Of a stretch of 64,000 nt of DNA, positions 25,801 through 35,625 are shown piece after piece; position 1 is the first letter of the stretch; each line of letters starts with the position of its first letter. Position numbers and translations under genes: made by a program. The DNA is taken from contig OZ038528.1 of the NCBI GenBank assembly GCA_964036665.1, positions 3,974,501 to 4,038,500 on the forward strand, given 5' to 3'. A model generated the notes under the pieces. It did no database searches and was not told the DNA's origin. It was given only the letters and a program-made list of their open reading frames with translations. Origin of the DNA: Gordius sp. MW1 (taxonomy: Eukaryota; Nematomorpha; Gordioida; Gordea; Gordiidae).

Positions 25801-26751
25801 ACTTCAGGCCAGTTGACTTTGAGGCAACTTTGCTCTACATTATGAATAAAATTTAAAATTAAAGATGATTTAATGAAATTAAAATTACATTTTATAAAAT
25901 GGGCAAAACATCCAATAAATATTTTTATGATTTTATGAAATTAGCAAGGCTAAAGTTTGATATATATCCTTAATGATTTAGTTGCATTTTAATTAAGCCA
26001 AATTTATCTGTAAGTTGTAAAAAAAGGATTTATCAAAGATAATGATAACCTTTTTGCTCTTCATTAAATTTCCCATTTTAGTTTCTACGTCAACAACATT
26101 ACATTTGTTTTTTTCCTCTAATGTTTTCTCATTTTCTGATGGAAATTGAGGTGGCATACCAAATTCCTCAATCTCCTTCTTCAATTTGTCAGCACATGCC
26201 TGATGAGATAAATTTAATCAATTCATATATTTATTAGTTACAATGTATACGAATAATATAATTATAATCTTAAAAAATATTTATCAACATGTCTAGCAAA
26301 ACATTTATAGTAAATTAAAACTTACTTTTATAGGCATCCCAGTACAATGAAATCCTAATGGGAATAAACATGTTTTGCCTTTTAAACGATAATAGCCTAC
26401 AGAAAACTGAGCAAACATATAAAATAACTATATTGCAAATTACTTCACATTTTGACATTGTAAATGCATGTCCAAGATGCAAAGGGCCATTCATATATGG
26501 GTAAGGAAATGTGACAAAATATTTTTCAGACTTTTCACTAAAATTTAAATAAAAGCAAAATGATAAAAAGTATGAGATTACAAACGATAGTTATTTTACA
26601 AAAAAATTAAGCAAAATTGATCTTTTATAAAATTTCTGTACTTAGTTGAAGGATTTGCCTCAAATAATTTCTCATTTTCCCAATATTTCTGCACGCTTTC
26701 CTCAATTTCGATCAATCTTTTAACTTTATATAGTCCTTTTTTATCATCCAT
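4832..26751 (-). CDS. LARS1: cytosolic leucyl-tRNA synthetase (26 exons)
   Basis: Attaches leucine to tRNA-Leu in the cytosol and edits mischarged tRNA; in animals it belongs to the multisynthetase complex. Exons in order: 26642-26751, 26444-26537, 26326-26406, 26050-26199, 25673-25834, 24760-24936, 24240-24307, 23088-23340, 22453-22540, 21874-22004, 18076-18216, 16796-16959, 15995-16143, 14634-14772, 13415-13630, 11581-11638, 10429-10685, 9817-9907, 9009-9155, 7680-7814, 7180-7284, 6849-6959, 6720-6803, 5530-5767, 5075-5224, 4832-4959. All GT-AG, phases agree, sum 3627 nt = 1208 aa (human about 1176). Visible motifs: HLGH (57-60), the CP1 editing domain from about residue 258 with [11 protein letters not shown] (399-409), [10 protein letters not shown] before the second active-site half, KMSKS (727-731), then the eukaryote-specific C-terminal domain with [13 protein letters not shown]. 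Start ATG is the first in frame and matches the family N-terminus. Introns run from about 50 bp to 3.9 kb and hold many transposons. No break is seen in the coding sequence. The exon 24/25 junction has alternative splice choices and is the least certain. Confidence 0.96.
5318..5491. mobile_element. TA-flanked MITE (CGGCTGGGTT family), copy a
   Basis: Lies in the penultimate LARS1 intron. Ends GTGTTGcAAAACGGCTGGGT and its inverse ...CCCAGCCGTTTT..CAACAC, bounded by TA on both sides. The arms cover most of the element, so it can fold on itself. TA duplications suggest Tc1/mariner mobilisation. Confidence 0.75.
5803..6064. mobile_element. non-autonomous hAT element sharing the end of the hAT at 53868
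   Basis: Starts CATAGGCGTAACTAGG and ends CCTACGCCAATG (imperfect inverted ends), with flanks GTAGAAAC and ATAGAAAC (7 of 8 identical), as expected for an 8-bp hAT target duplication. About 230 bases after the left end match the terminal part of the transposase-bearing hAT at 53868-54965. It is therefore a deletion derivative or MITE of that family. Located in a LARS1 intron. Confidence 0.75.
6308..6471. mobile_element. hAT-type MITE, G-tract family, copy 2
   Basis: Inverted ends CATGGGCGTAG / CTACGCCCAT. The flanks AATAGAAA (6300-6307) and AATAGAAA (6472-6479) are identical, a perfect 8-bp target duplication. In a LARS1 intron. Confidence 0.85.
7939..8396. mobile_element. palindromic MITE with perfect 8-bp target duplication
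   Basis: Ends CATAGACTACATAGACTGC and its inverse; the arms extend through most of the 458 bases, with an AT-rich centre at about 8100-8190. The flanks CTTGTTAC (7931-7938) and CTTGTTAC (8397-8404) match exactly. Partial copies lie at about 4535-4600 and 15585-15650. The duplication length indicates a hAT-like origin. Located in the LARS1 intron between exons 19 and 20. Confidence 0.85.
9939..10109. mobile_element. hAT-type MITE, G-tract family, copy 3
   Basis: Begins CATGGGCGTAGCCAG and ends in a mutated CTAAGCCCATG. The flanks TGCACACA and TGCACAAA agree at 7 of 8 positions. It contains a 13-C run. In a LARS1 intron. Confidence 0.8.
10830..11160. repeat. GC-rich CGGGTCGGGC-type repeat
   Basis: An island of repeated GGGTCGGGCC / GGCCCGAG motifs on both strands, within otherwise AT-rich intron DNA of LARS1. 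Motifs like these mark the ends of some hAT elements in other genomes (general knowledge), but I see no transposase. A 83-codon frame at 10908-11159 is a by-product of the repeat. Confidence 0.5.
12057..12157. repeat. two tandem copies of a 42-bp unit
   Basis: The unit TAGTTAGTGTATTAATTATT...ATCAACAAG occurs at about 12057-12099 and again at 12116-12157 with one difference, separated by 16 bases. It is a simple local duplication in a LARS1 intron. Confidence 0.8.
12200..12924. mobile_element. foldback element, GTCAACAAATAATGG family, copy 1
   Basis: Long inverted arms (about 12240-12480 against 12650-12890) share the features seen in copies at 51129-51706 and 55960-59085: a CACGGTGAACACAAATAT block, a TTTTTAGATATTCG block and an outer CCGGTTGATTTC...TTTGTTGACCAGTGTT end. 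The left outermost end is degraded. No coding capacity. In the LARS1 intron between exons 15 and 16. Confidence 0.75.
13719..13917. mobile_element. TA-flanked MITE (CGGCTGGGTT family), copy b
   Basis: Inverted ends AGTGTTGTAAAAACGGCTAG and CCCAGCCGTTTTACAACACT, with the central GGTCGACC-like blocks of the family. In a LARS1 intron. Confidence 0.75.
14515..14585 (-). repeat. solo end of the composite minisatellite element
   Basis: GGACGGACGGATGGAC followed by AAACGAGCCCATAAATTGC and ATAGCAATTAAT, the same end found on the four full composite elements. The rest of the element is missing or too diverged to see. Confidence 0.6.
16308..16510. mobile_element. TA-flanked MITE (CGGCTGGGTT family), copy c
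   Basis: Diverged copy with ends GTGCTGTACAAACGGCTGGG and the inverse ending CAACAT, bounded by TA. In a LARS1 intron. Confidence 0.7.
17766..17934. mobile_element. TA-flanked MITE (CGGCTGGGTT family), copy d
   Basis: Diverged copy: the left end reads TGTTGTGTTTTAAAAATGGC, the right end CCTAGCCGTTTTTACAGCAC. In a LARS1 intron. Confidence 0.65.
18713..18885 (+). mobile_element. short A-tailed insert between 45-bp direct repeats
   Basis: A 45-bp sequence starting AAATAAGGATTTAAATCACC (18713-18757) recurs at 18839-18885 with two small changes. The roughly 80 bases between them end in a run of A with a few T. The pattern is that of a retroposed fragment, such as the 3' tail of a LINE, with a long target duplication. 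Confidence 0.5.
19006..20022 (+). mobile_element. LINE-like retroelement, 3' fragment A
   Basis: A 206-codon frame (19006-19623) matches the C-terminal part of a non-LTR retroelement ORF2: a zinc-knuckle-like CKNCNLQ...HPLHC, then RPDG and PWENG...LKWD. This resembles a PD-(D/E)XK-type nuclease tail (inference). A frameshift near 19620 moves the frame, after which [12 protein letters not shown] and an Ala/Glu/Lys-rich segment continue the same protein. It is truncated at the 5' end, with no reverse transcriptase core, and ends with an A run at about 20014-20022. It sits in the 3.9-kb LARS1 intron between exons 10 and 11. Sister fragments are at 26985-28180 and 57995-58505. Confidence 0.75.
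20149..21530 (+). mobile_element. composite minisatellite element, copy I (subfamily 1)
   Basis: Left end TTAATTGCTATGCAATTTAT followed by GGGCTCG; right end CCCACGAGGGCCGAAGGCCC and GAGTTTTATT. Modules left to right: a 250-bp end block, a second TTGCTATGCAATTTAACTAG block (about 20375-20400), about six units of a 115-125-bp minisatellite (20430-21090), an AT-rich block with telomere-like CTAACCCTAACCC, and a C-rich block next to a GGGCCGAAGGCCC hairpin. There is no transposase or reverse transcriptase frame; the open frames across 20391-21227 are minisatellite by-products. In the same LARS1 intron as LINE fragment A. Confidence 0.75.
21545..21757 (+). mobile_element. LINE ORF2 C-terminal tail, fragment D
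   Basis: One frame reads [13 protein letters not shown], a stop, then [18 protein letters not shown] and a basic tail ending in a stop. The GKRGRGRPRxTW pattern is typical of the C-terminus of endonuclease-type LINEs (family knowledge). Only about 210 bases remain, directly abutting composite element I. Clearly dead. Confidence 0.6.
22731..22899. mobile_element. hAT-type MITE, G-tract family, copy 4
   Basis: Inverted ends CATGGACGTAG / ATAGGCCCATG. The flanks CACTTTAC and CGCTTTAC agree at 7 of 8 positions. In a LARS1 intron. Confidence 0.75.
23380..23560. mobile_element. TA-flanked MITE (CGGCTGGGTT family), copy e
   Basis: Ends TAATGTTGCAAAACCGGGCT and ...CCCAACCCTTTTTATAACCC, then TA. A second, one-armed piece of the same family follows at about 23681-23735. 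In a LARS1 intron. Confidence 0.7.
25109..25290. mobile_element. MITE with CACCCGGTCAAAGTAGCAG ends
   Basis: Left end CACCCGGTCAAAGTAGCAGA and right end TTCTGCTATGACCCCG are inverted repeats. The internal sequence (CATCAAATTCCCTCCCCATT, then TCTAAAAAAATATTTTTCTG) recurs in inverse order in the larger copy at 48787-49519. In a LARS1 intron. Confidence 0.65.
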
Positions 26752-26984
26752 GTGTTTAAAATGACGAAACGTGCTTTTAAAAATTGACGATCCTTAGGGC
26801 TGGTTAAGTCTCATTCAACTGGTAGCGAAACCTACATTAGCTTCCATTTATACCCACAAACTCATATATTTACTCATAATCTCTAGACTAATTATAAGTC
26901 CTACATTGGTAAACAGTTAAAGAATAAAGCTATTGAAGGAATATTTGTAAGTTAATACGAAATAGCTTTTCTCAAAGATAATTA

Positions 26985-28180
26985 GCCCCTCCTTTCTTAC
27001 TTGCCAGCCCACCAGGCTTTCTTTTTAATTAAAATCTGCTATTCTTTACTTAAGATAAATCATATCTTCAGGTCATCCACCTCATTTTTAAATCCCAGTG
27101 CTCTATCTTTATTCGACCAAAAACTCAAAGATGTTGTCGAAGAAATCACAAACCTTTCTTTTACTGGGTCATGGAAACAAGCGTGCCTCCCCACAAAATA
27201 TGGCGGGTTGGGCCTGAGATCACCCTCTCTAGTAGCTTTATCGGCCTTCGTCTCGAGTCGACTTTTAGCCAAACCAATCATCGACAAAATAATCGATCAA
27301 CCAGATCCCTCCACCCAAATCGCTCTCGACATATGGAGTTCTCTGTCCGACCCTAACACTCCATTCCCTACCATAAACTCTCAAAAAAGTTGGAACACTC
27401 CTCTCTACGACCATGCCCTTAAAACTCTTTTATCGGGCGCTACGTTGGAGGAGTTACCAGCTTTAAAAGTTTTGCATCAAGGTCCGGCCACGAGTGGTTA
27501 GTGGCCATCCCAAGTCGGACTCATGACCTTCAACTCTCCAACAACGAGTTCAGGATTGCAACAGAACTCCGCCTAGGATGTGATATAGTTGCCCCCCCAT
27601 CAATGCAACTTATGTGGCTCATCCATTGGTACCAAAGGTCACCACGGCCTGCATTGCAAATTTAATAAGGCCAGACTACGGCACACATCTGTTAATGCTC
27701 TTCTACAGAAGACATTCAAAAAGGCGGGCTTTCCCTCCCAATTGGAGCCTAATGGTCTTAGCCTTAGCGACAAGAAGAGACCTGATGGACAGACCCTCAT
27801 CCCATGGGCAGAAGGGCTATGCTTAGCTTGGGACTACACGTGTCCGGACGCTTTTGCTCCCTCAAACCAAAACAAAGACCCCCTTGTTGATTCTGAAAGA
27901 TTAAAGTACGCTAAATACGCAGAACTTAATTCCACACTGCTTTTCTCCCCTATAGTGACCACTACCCTTACAACAATAGGTCCTAAAACCCAAGCCCTTC
28001 TGAAAGAATTGGGACGCCGTATAGCTGCCATACCCTTGACCATAGGGAAACTTTTTTCATTAAACAGAAAATCGAAATCATTATTTGTCATTTCAATGCT
28101 ATCACAATTTTCGAATGTTTACCTTGCATATGATTTTTATAGTTTTTTATAGTTTCATTTAATAAAAAATGCCTCTTAAA
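26985..28180 (+). mobile_element. LINE-like retroelement, 3' fragment B
   Basis: The longest of the LINE pieces. 27001-27498 encodes the region just after the reverse transcriptase core (PTKYGGLGLRSP is the usual post-RT motif). A frameshift lies near 27490, a second near 27590, and then CNLCGSSIGTKGHHGLHC (zinc knuckle), KKRPDGQTLIPWAEGL and WDYTCPDAFAPS follow to the stop at 28150-28152. It ends in TAAAAAAATC at about 28180. The 5' end is truncated at about 26985. It lies upstream of LARS1, outside any host gene. Confidence 0.75.
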
Positions 28181-29607
28181 AAAATCATTATTAAACATTG
28201 TTAAAAATAAATATTTACAAAAATGTTAAATAAATATTTTTATTACTCCAATTTATGTAATATGATTATTGACTTAGATCCCAAAATGATCAAATAACTT
28301 TTGGCTCCCTAACCCTTTCTTATAAATATTAAAAAAAAATATTATATATGTAAAATATTCATTTACACACCAGCTACTATCCAGAAATCGCCGTGTCTGC
28401 TCCCTTCCCAACTCCCTTATATCCTTTTGAAACTTATTTCCATTTTATATTTAATTTAAAGATTAACTAATTTATGGCTGTCTAGAGAGCCTTCGTGACC
28501 GTGTGTAAGTTTGATCGGTAATCTTATAAAGGGGACTGGGAAGATTGTTAAAGTATATAGAATTACTATTTATTTAGGATACGCTTTTGAGCTTAAGTGT
28601 TGTAATCAATAAAAATTACATTCTTTTTTAGAGTTTTACTAACTGGCTTTATGGAAACTTTCTTTCCATAAAATATAAAGGAAGCGATTCGCAAAAATGT
28701 GGGGAGGGAACAAACGCACGCGCGAACTAAAAAGTAACAAGTCACGTATTGTAAATATATTTTGGAGAACAAATATAATTTATCAAATGTTAGTGTGATG
28801 AATGTTTAAAGTTGTTTATTTCTATCTGATTTCTGCTCTGTACTAGTTAAGTTGAGCTACCAAAATCACAATGCGATTGCAATCAATTAGTGTAAAATAA
28901 GAGTTGTACGGGGAAAGGAATATAATTATCCTAAGGGGAGTCAAGGGTGAAATAATGATTCCACAAAATGGTGGGGGGGGGGGAGCAAAGCTAGGTGTTG
29001 GAAGAAGGTTAAACCAAGCTCTTTATGTAAATGATAGTTGCTTTGATTCGGCAATAAATGGGGAGTTTAAACAGGAGGGTTTTTAAGTCAATGGTTTAAA
29101 TGATGTTTGAGGTTGTAATAGATTTTTAAATCCATATTAATATAAAAAAATAAATTTTTAATTTGAAACTTAAATACTTTCCGAACAACTTCTATTTTTC
29201 TTCCAAATGTAATATTCGCTTCCCCACAGCCCTTTTATATTTTTGGCCCATACTCTTCTCATACACACACTAATAAAATTATTAACAGAATTTAAGGATA
29301 TATACTTTTAAAAAACAGTTAAACATTTAATTGTACCAACTTCCTCATTGAAATTTATTTTTAATTGTTTTGGGCCAAATTTTTAATTTATTATGCTACC
29401 AACTAAATATGAGCGTCACATACTTCAATTTTAAAGTCAATTGTGATTAGGATTAATAAATTTACTTAAATGACTATAAGTTAAGTTATCCTGATAATTT
29501 TTATTGGATAGATTTTAATAAATGGAAAGTTTGAAGACATATGATTCATTTAATTTTAATATTATGTTAATTTATCCTCAGGATTATAAAATTATTCAAT
29601 TATTAGT
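28181..29607. other. AT-rich intergenic DNA
   Basis: No gene or repeat recognised. A 60-codon frame at 28904-29086 spans a G10 run and looks accidental. Confidence 0.4.
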
Positions 29608-31350
29608 ATAAAAACTCGGGCCTTCGGCACTCGTGGGAAGGGGGAGGGGAGAAGGGAAGGGGGAAGGGAAGGGGGGAAGGGAAGGGGGGACGACTCATCT
29701 ATACTTCGTATAAATGTATCATATTTGCTATGCAATTTATGGGCGAGAAAGGTGGGAAGGGGCGAGAATGTCTATAGGGGGGTATTAAATGCCTAATGAT
29801 TAATTAATTATTTATACAAATTTTCCATTTATAGGCAAAATGTAATATAGGTAAAATGTAATATAGGCAAGGGTTAGGGATAGATTTAGTGTTTGCATCT
29901 AGTTGCGTATTACATTAGTTTTTACGGCCTTTAGTGATTATGGGTCTAACAAACATTATATTATAAAACATCACAATGTTAAGAATTTGCAGAATTGTTG
30001 GGAGAAATTTTTTGTTGAATTTGAACAATTTTTAATTAAAAAATCAAAAATTTCAATGGTCATTTTTTCTCCATTGGTCAGTACCAACAGATACTCTATA
30101 AGTCAATGATAGCCAAAAAAACGGAAAGAAAAAATTTGATGCTCACTTTGGCCAATGGTCATTTTTTTCCATTGGTCAGCAGCCAGCACACTGTAAAAGT
30201 GGATATAAATTCATAAGAGTAAAAAAACGAAAAAAAAATTTTCGAATCACATTTTGGCCAATGGTCATTTTTTTCCATTGGTCAGCAGCCAGGACACGGT
30301 AAAAGTGGATATAAATTCATAATAGTCTAAAAAAAACGAAAAAAAAATTTTCGAATCACATTTTGGCCAATGGTCATTTTATTCCATTGGTCAGCAGCCA
30401 GCGGACGGCCAAAAAGTCATAATAGCAATGGTAGGAACAGGAAAAATCATAATAGTCAAAAAAAACGAAAAAAATAGTTTCGATTCACATTTTGGCCAAT
30501 GGTCATTTTTTCCATCGGTCAGGAGCCAGCGGACGGCCAAAAAGTCATAATAGTAATGGTAGTAACAGGAACAATCATAATAGTCAAAAAAACGAAAAAA
30601 TAAACTCGGATTCACATTTTGGCCAATGGTCATTTTTTTCATTGGTCAGCAGCCAGCGGACTGCCAAAAAGTCTTATTATCAATGATAGTAACAAGAACA
30701 ATCATAAGAGTCAAAAAAACTCCGGGATTCTAACCCAAAAACTAGTTAAATTGCATAGCAATTAAAAGTAAACAACTTTTATTTATGTTTATTATATAAT
30801 AAAGTGAAACAATAATAGAACAAGCGAACGGCCAAAAAGTCATATTATCAATGGTAGTAACAGGAAAAAGATATTAATTTAATTTAAAAAATAAAAAAAA
30901 TTTTTGCCCTCTCCGAGAATCGAACCAGCAATTCAGAACGTTCGCCGGGGTTCAAACTTACATTAATAGAGGCATAGGCTTTTGTAGGGGCACAGGGACC
31001 CATATCAGTAGAGGCATAGGCCCTTGTAGTGGAGGGCATAGGGTAATTATAGCAATTAATATTAATGTTACCCAATTCAAAAACGAATAGATATACTTAT
31101 GCATTAATTTAACATAGCAATTAAAACCCGACCCCGCCCGGGGGCACCTCTTATGCATTAATTTAAAAAATAACACAGCAAGGGAGATAGAGATGAGGGG
31201 TCGGGCACCTCTTTCTCATGGATTAATTTAAAAAATCGATAACCTAATATACCCAATGCAAATAGATAGGGAGGGTAACAGACGGACAACGGACAGACAA
31301 CGGACAACGGACAACCAAAAACGAGCCCATAAATTGCATAGCAATTAATA
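29608..31350 (-). mobile_element. composite minisatellite element, copy II (subfamily 1), inverted
   Basis: Reverse orientation relative to copy I. It starts at the GC hairpin end (ACTCGGGCCTTCGGC, 29618 onward) and G-rich block, continues through the AT-rich block shared with copy I and about six minisatellite units (30050-30720), then AACTAGTTAAATTGCATAGC (about 30740). Beyond this it holds a tRNA-like stretch (30900-30955) and GGCATAGG...GGGCACAGGGACCC blocks, ending CGAGCCCATAAATTGCATAG. Copy III lies on the other side of the mariner in opposite orientation. Confidence 0.75.
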
Positions 31351-31545
31351 AAATAAATAAATAATAAGATACTTTTAGCTTAAACCGACCATTTCTAGGG
31401 ATAAGTCATAATCATTAAAATAGGGACAACATGCTAAGGCATAGATTATAGTCAAATGGTAAAAAAACGCTTTATATCAACTAACTTAAATTTAAAAGTT
31501 CACCTTTTAACATCAGTAGCTATAAATTGACCCTTCAAATATATA

Positions 31546-32822
31546 TTAGGTTGAGGAAAAAGTTCGTAGAGTTTATATCAAAGTCTTTTATTTAACGATT
31601 ATTTATTGTTATAACAATAACTTATTCAATAATATATTCGCCGTTGCTGTTTACGACCTCCTCCCACCTTTTCACCAATTTTTCGATGCCATTACGCCAA
31701 AAATCGAGTCTGGTATCGAAGAAGTTGTTGAGCCAGTTTTTAAGGCCCTCTACATTGTCCAAGGTAACGCCCCTCATATAGTTAGAGAGAGAGAGCTGAA
31801 AAGATGGTAATCCGTCGGTGCAAGGTCCGGAGAATATGGTGGATGCTGAAGGACCTCCCATTCGAGCTCTTGGAGTGCGGCTTTTACGACTTGAGCAACA
31901 TGGGGCCTTGCGTTGTCGTGAAGGAGTATGGTCTGGCCTTGTCGATGGGGTCTTTTGAGTCAAATAGCCTCATTCATGCGGTGAAGCTGCGATATATAGA
32001 GCTCCTTGTTGACCGTGACATTCCTTTCCAGAATTTCCCAATGCAAAATGCCCTCCCAGTCCCACCAAACGCAGATCATGGTCTTTTTTGGATGGAGGTC
32101 AGGCTTGACCCTCGGGTTTGGAGTCGCTCCAGGAGCCACTCACTCCTTTCTTGGCTTCAAATTTACATACAAACACCATTTCTCATCTCCCGTGACGATT
32201 CGGTACAAAAAGCGCTGTTTATACCGCGGGTGGCTCGATGACGGGCGAGATGTTGAGAAGCAATTTGAAGGCGATTTTTATTGTGACTTTCGTTAAGCTC
32301 GTGGGGGATCCAAGATCCCAATTTTTCGGCAAATCCCATCGAATGAAGATGATTTAGGATGGTTTTCTGATCGAACTTTATTATTTCCGCCAATTCACGA
32401 CTGTTTGGCGACCGTCCTCCTTCAAAAGTGCTCTGAGACACTCTTCGTCGAATTCCTAGGGGCTTCCGCTACAGGGCTTGTCATCGATGTCAAAATCGCC
32501 ATTTTTGAACTTTGCGATCCATTTTTGTGCTGTAGACTTAACTATGACATCTTCTCCGTATACTTTACAAATGTCTCGGGCTGTTTCAGCAGCGTTTTGA
32601 CTACGATGAAAAGCGAAGAATAGCAGGTGTCAATGTTGATTTTTACCGTTTGGATACTCCATTTTGACGTCGCGAAAGTAATAAAAAACTAAATTTCTTA
32701 AAATCACGATTGGCACAGTTTTGTAGAGGGGAAAGAGTTCTACTTAATGAATATTATATAATTCATCAGAAGAAAATAATGCAACATCTGTTGCACCCTA
32801 CCGAACTTTCTCCTCAACCCAA
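31546..32822 (-). mobile_element. mariner-family DNA transposon, broken, whole length
   Basis: Terminal repeats TTAGGTTGAGGAAAAAGTTC (31546) and its inverse ending GAACTTTCTCCTCAACCCAA (32822), flanked by TA on both sides; 1277 bp, normal for mariner. On the minus strand the transposase can be followed across frames: MEYPNGKNQ at 32665, the helix-turn-helix region SQNAAETARDICKVYGED, GDEKW (first catalytic Asp), HDNARPH (second Asp), PYSPDLAPTDYHLF (third Asp), and the C-terminal block ending VVNSNGEYIIE at 31625. Several stops and frameshifts interrupt it (for example a stop soon after NGKNQ, and one after CSGSP), so no active transposase is made. It is inserted between composite elements II and III. 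Confidence 0.92.
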
Positions 32823-32932
32823 TAGTTTTCAAATTAGAACATCGATAGATGTTTCGAAATTTTGCGCCACCAGATATTTTCTGCACAATGTCAATTTTGG
32901 TATTAATGCCAAATATATAGCAATTTACATTT

Positions 32933-35230
32933 TTAATTGCTATGCAATTTATGGGCTCGTTTTTTGGTGTCCGTCGTCCGTCCGTCGTCCGTCGTCCGTT
33001 ACCCTCCCTTTGGGTATATTAGGTTATCGCTTTTTTAAATTAATGCATGAGAAAGAGTTGCCCCACCCCTCATCTCTATCTCCCTCGCTGTGTTATTTTT
33101 TAAATTAATGCATAAGAGGTGCCCCACCCCTCATCTCTATCTCCCTCGGTGTGTTATAATATAAGATTTGTTAGATTATCTATTATATAATAAACATAAA
33201 TAAAAGTTGTTTACTTTTAATTGCTATGCAATTTAACTAGTTATATAATAAACATAAATAAAAGTTGTTTACTTTTAATTGCTATGCAATTTAACTAGTT
33301 TTTGTTATAATGCTATGCAATTTAACTAGTTATAAATAAACATAAATAAAAGTTGTTTACTTTTTAATTGCTATGCAATTTACTAGTTTTGGGGTTGGAA
33401 TCCCGGAGTTTTTTTTGACTCTTATGATTGTTCTTGTTACTATCATTGATAATAAGAATTTTTGGCCGTCCGCTGGCTGCTGACCAATGAAAAAAATGAC
33501 CATTGGCCAAAATGTGAATCGAAATTATTTTTTTCGTTTTTTTTGACTATTATGATTGTTCCTGTTTCTACCATTGCTATTATGACTTTTTGGCCGTCCG
33601 CTGGCTGCTGACCAATGTTATATAATAAACATAAATAAAAGTTGTTTACTTTTAATTGCTATGCAATTTAACTAGTTTTTGGGTTAGAATCCCGGAGTTT
33701 TTTTGACTCTTATGATTGTTCTTGTTACTATCATTGATAATAAGACTTTTTGGCCGTCCGTTGGCTGCTGACCAATGAAAAAAATGACCATTGGCCAAAA
33801 TGTGAATCCGAGTTTATTTTTTCGTTTTTTTTGACTATTATGATTGTTCCTGTTACTACCATTGCTATTATGACTTTTTGGCCGTCCGCTGGCTCCTGAC
33901 CGATGGAAAAAATGACCATTGGCCAAAATGTGATTCGAAAATTTTTTTTTTCGTTTTTTTTTGACTCATGAATTTATATCCACTTTGACCGTGTCCTGGC
34001 TGCTTACCAATGAAAAAAAATGACCATTGGCCAAATTTTATATATAACCTAAAAATTTATTATAGATGGTCTAACAGACAGCCAACTATGTAATATATAT
34101 TTTTAACCTTATAAATGCATATATATTTTTTTATTGGGTTAATATATTTCATTTAATTAGATTGTGATTTCATAGAAAACCTAAAAAGTAATATTTAAAA
34201 AAATAATATAGGTATTAGATTCTAATTTACGATAAAATATATCGATAGAAACTAACACAAAATTCGAAACCTCCTTCAAAGGTATAAGCATAGCCCGTTA
34301 TTTCTAATTAAATTGAATCTACTATTAAACTCAAACACGAATTGTACTTTATTAGATGGCGCGCGTAAGTTTATATAATTAGTAAAATTTTTCTACGTGT
34401 CATAGATATTACACCGCACGTGTGGCAGGGAAATGTCCGATATTTTTAAAATGAAAAGGTATTTTAGGAATCTGAAAAGGTTATTTTACCCCCGGCCGCC
34501 CTGGGCACCTACGGGTAAAGTTTCGAGCGAATCGGGCTGGTAGTTTAAGAATTTAGCCCTTTTTTTAAACTAAAAAAAAACTTTTTTTAATTTTTTTTTT
34601 ACATTAAATTAATATTTTGTTTTTGTTAATACCATTGATAATATGACTTTTTGACCGTCCGCTGGCTACTGACCGACGAAATATATTGATTTTCTAAACA
34701 TAAAACACAACTTTATTATTTCATCATCTATATAAATAACATAATAACTTCTACTATTTTAAACCCAGCATGGTATAGTGGTTATAGCGCCGGCTTGTGA
34801 ACTGGAGGTGTGTGGTTCAAGTCAGGGAGGGGACAAATTTTTTTTTTAATTTTTTTAAATTAAATTAATATTTGTTCATGTTAATACCAATGATAATATG
34901 AATTTTTGACCGTCCGCTGGCTACTGACCAATAAAAAAATGACCATTGGCCAAATAAATCGAAATTTTTTTTCGTTTTTGAATTGGTTAACATTGATAAT
35001 CACCCTATGTCCTCCCCTACAAGGGCCTATAACTAATTAACTAATTATTTTGCATCTAATACCCCCTATAGGCATTCTCGCCCCTTCCCACCTTTCTCGC
35101 CCATAAATTGCATAGCAAATATGCTACGTTTATACGGAGTATAGAAGAGTTCCCCCTTCCCCTCTTCCCTTCCCCTACTCCCCTTCCCTTCTCCCCCTTC
35201 CCACGAGGGCCGAAGGCCCGAGTTTTATTA
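32933..35230 (+). mobile_element. composite minisatellite element, copy III (subfamily 2)
   Basis: Left end TTAATTGCTATGCAATTTAT then GGGCTCG and a (GTCC)-rich TCCGTCGTCCGTCCGTC block; right end GGGCCGAAGGCCCGAGTTTT. The internal block ATAATAAACATAAATAAAAG to CTATGCAATTTAACTAG occurs several times (33180-33380 and again at 33617-33676). Minisatellite units lie at 33410-34035, followed by a roughly 600-bp module (34040-34610) shared only with copy IV, then a tRNA-like stretch (34768-34833). Its head half forms a giant inverted repeat with copy II. Confidence 0.75.
34768..34833 (+). ncRNA. tRNA-like sequence inside composite element III
   Basis: AGCATGGTATAGTGGTTATA has the look of a tRNA D-arm / A box, and GTGTGGTTCAAGTCAGG matches a B box (GGTTCAANTC). 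A TTGTGAA segment sits where an anticodon loop (GTG, His) would be, but the acceptor stem does not pair and no clean cloverleaf forms. It is therefore a tRNA-derived relic, not a functional tRNA. Related stretches are at 30900-30955, 61000-61075, 62690-62722 and 63018-63075 (minus strand), always in the composite elements. Confidence 0.45.
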
Positions 35231-35625
35231 ATTTAACTTTCACAGCATGTAAAATTGATATTACTAGAAGAATAATTTTGTATGTGAATTTATCAATACA
35301 AAATGTAAACTTAATATCAAAATATATTCTAAGGACTCAATTAAGCGAAGTTTAAACTAAATAACTTAGAAAGACTACATATATAGCTCTCACTTTTTAG
35401 AATCATATTTTGCAAAATATGGGAGCTACTCCAAAAATAATAATCTAAATTACATGACTAAAAAATAAATAATAAAAATATTTATTTGAAAATAGTAAAT
35501 TTAATTATATTTTTTAAATAATAAAAGCCAAAAAACGGCTATATTTATTCATTTGCATCCCACAAAAAATCGCAAGTTATCGTCTGCTTTTATTTTGCAT
35601 TTTCTCCTCGATATTAGAAGACACA

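Noticed and set aside
31804-32441. Plus-strand frames across 31804-32296 and 32405-32623
   Set aside because: Antisense shadows of the mariner transposase.
34768-34833. Functional tRNA-His gene
   Set aside because: The acceptor stem does not pair and the anticodon stem is poor; it lies inside a repeat and has sister relics.
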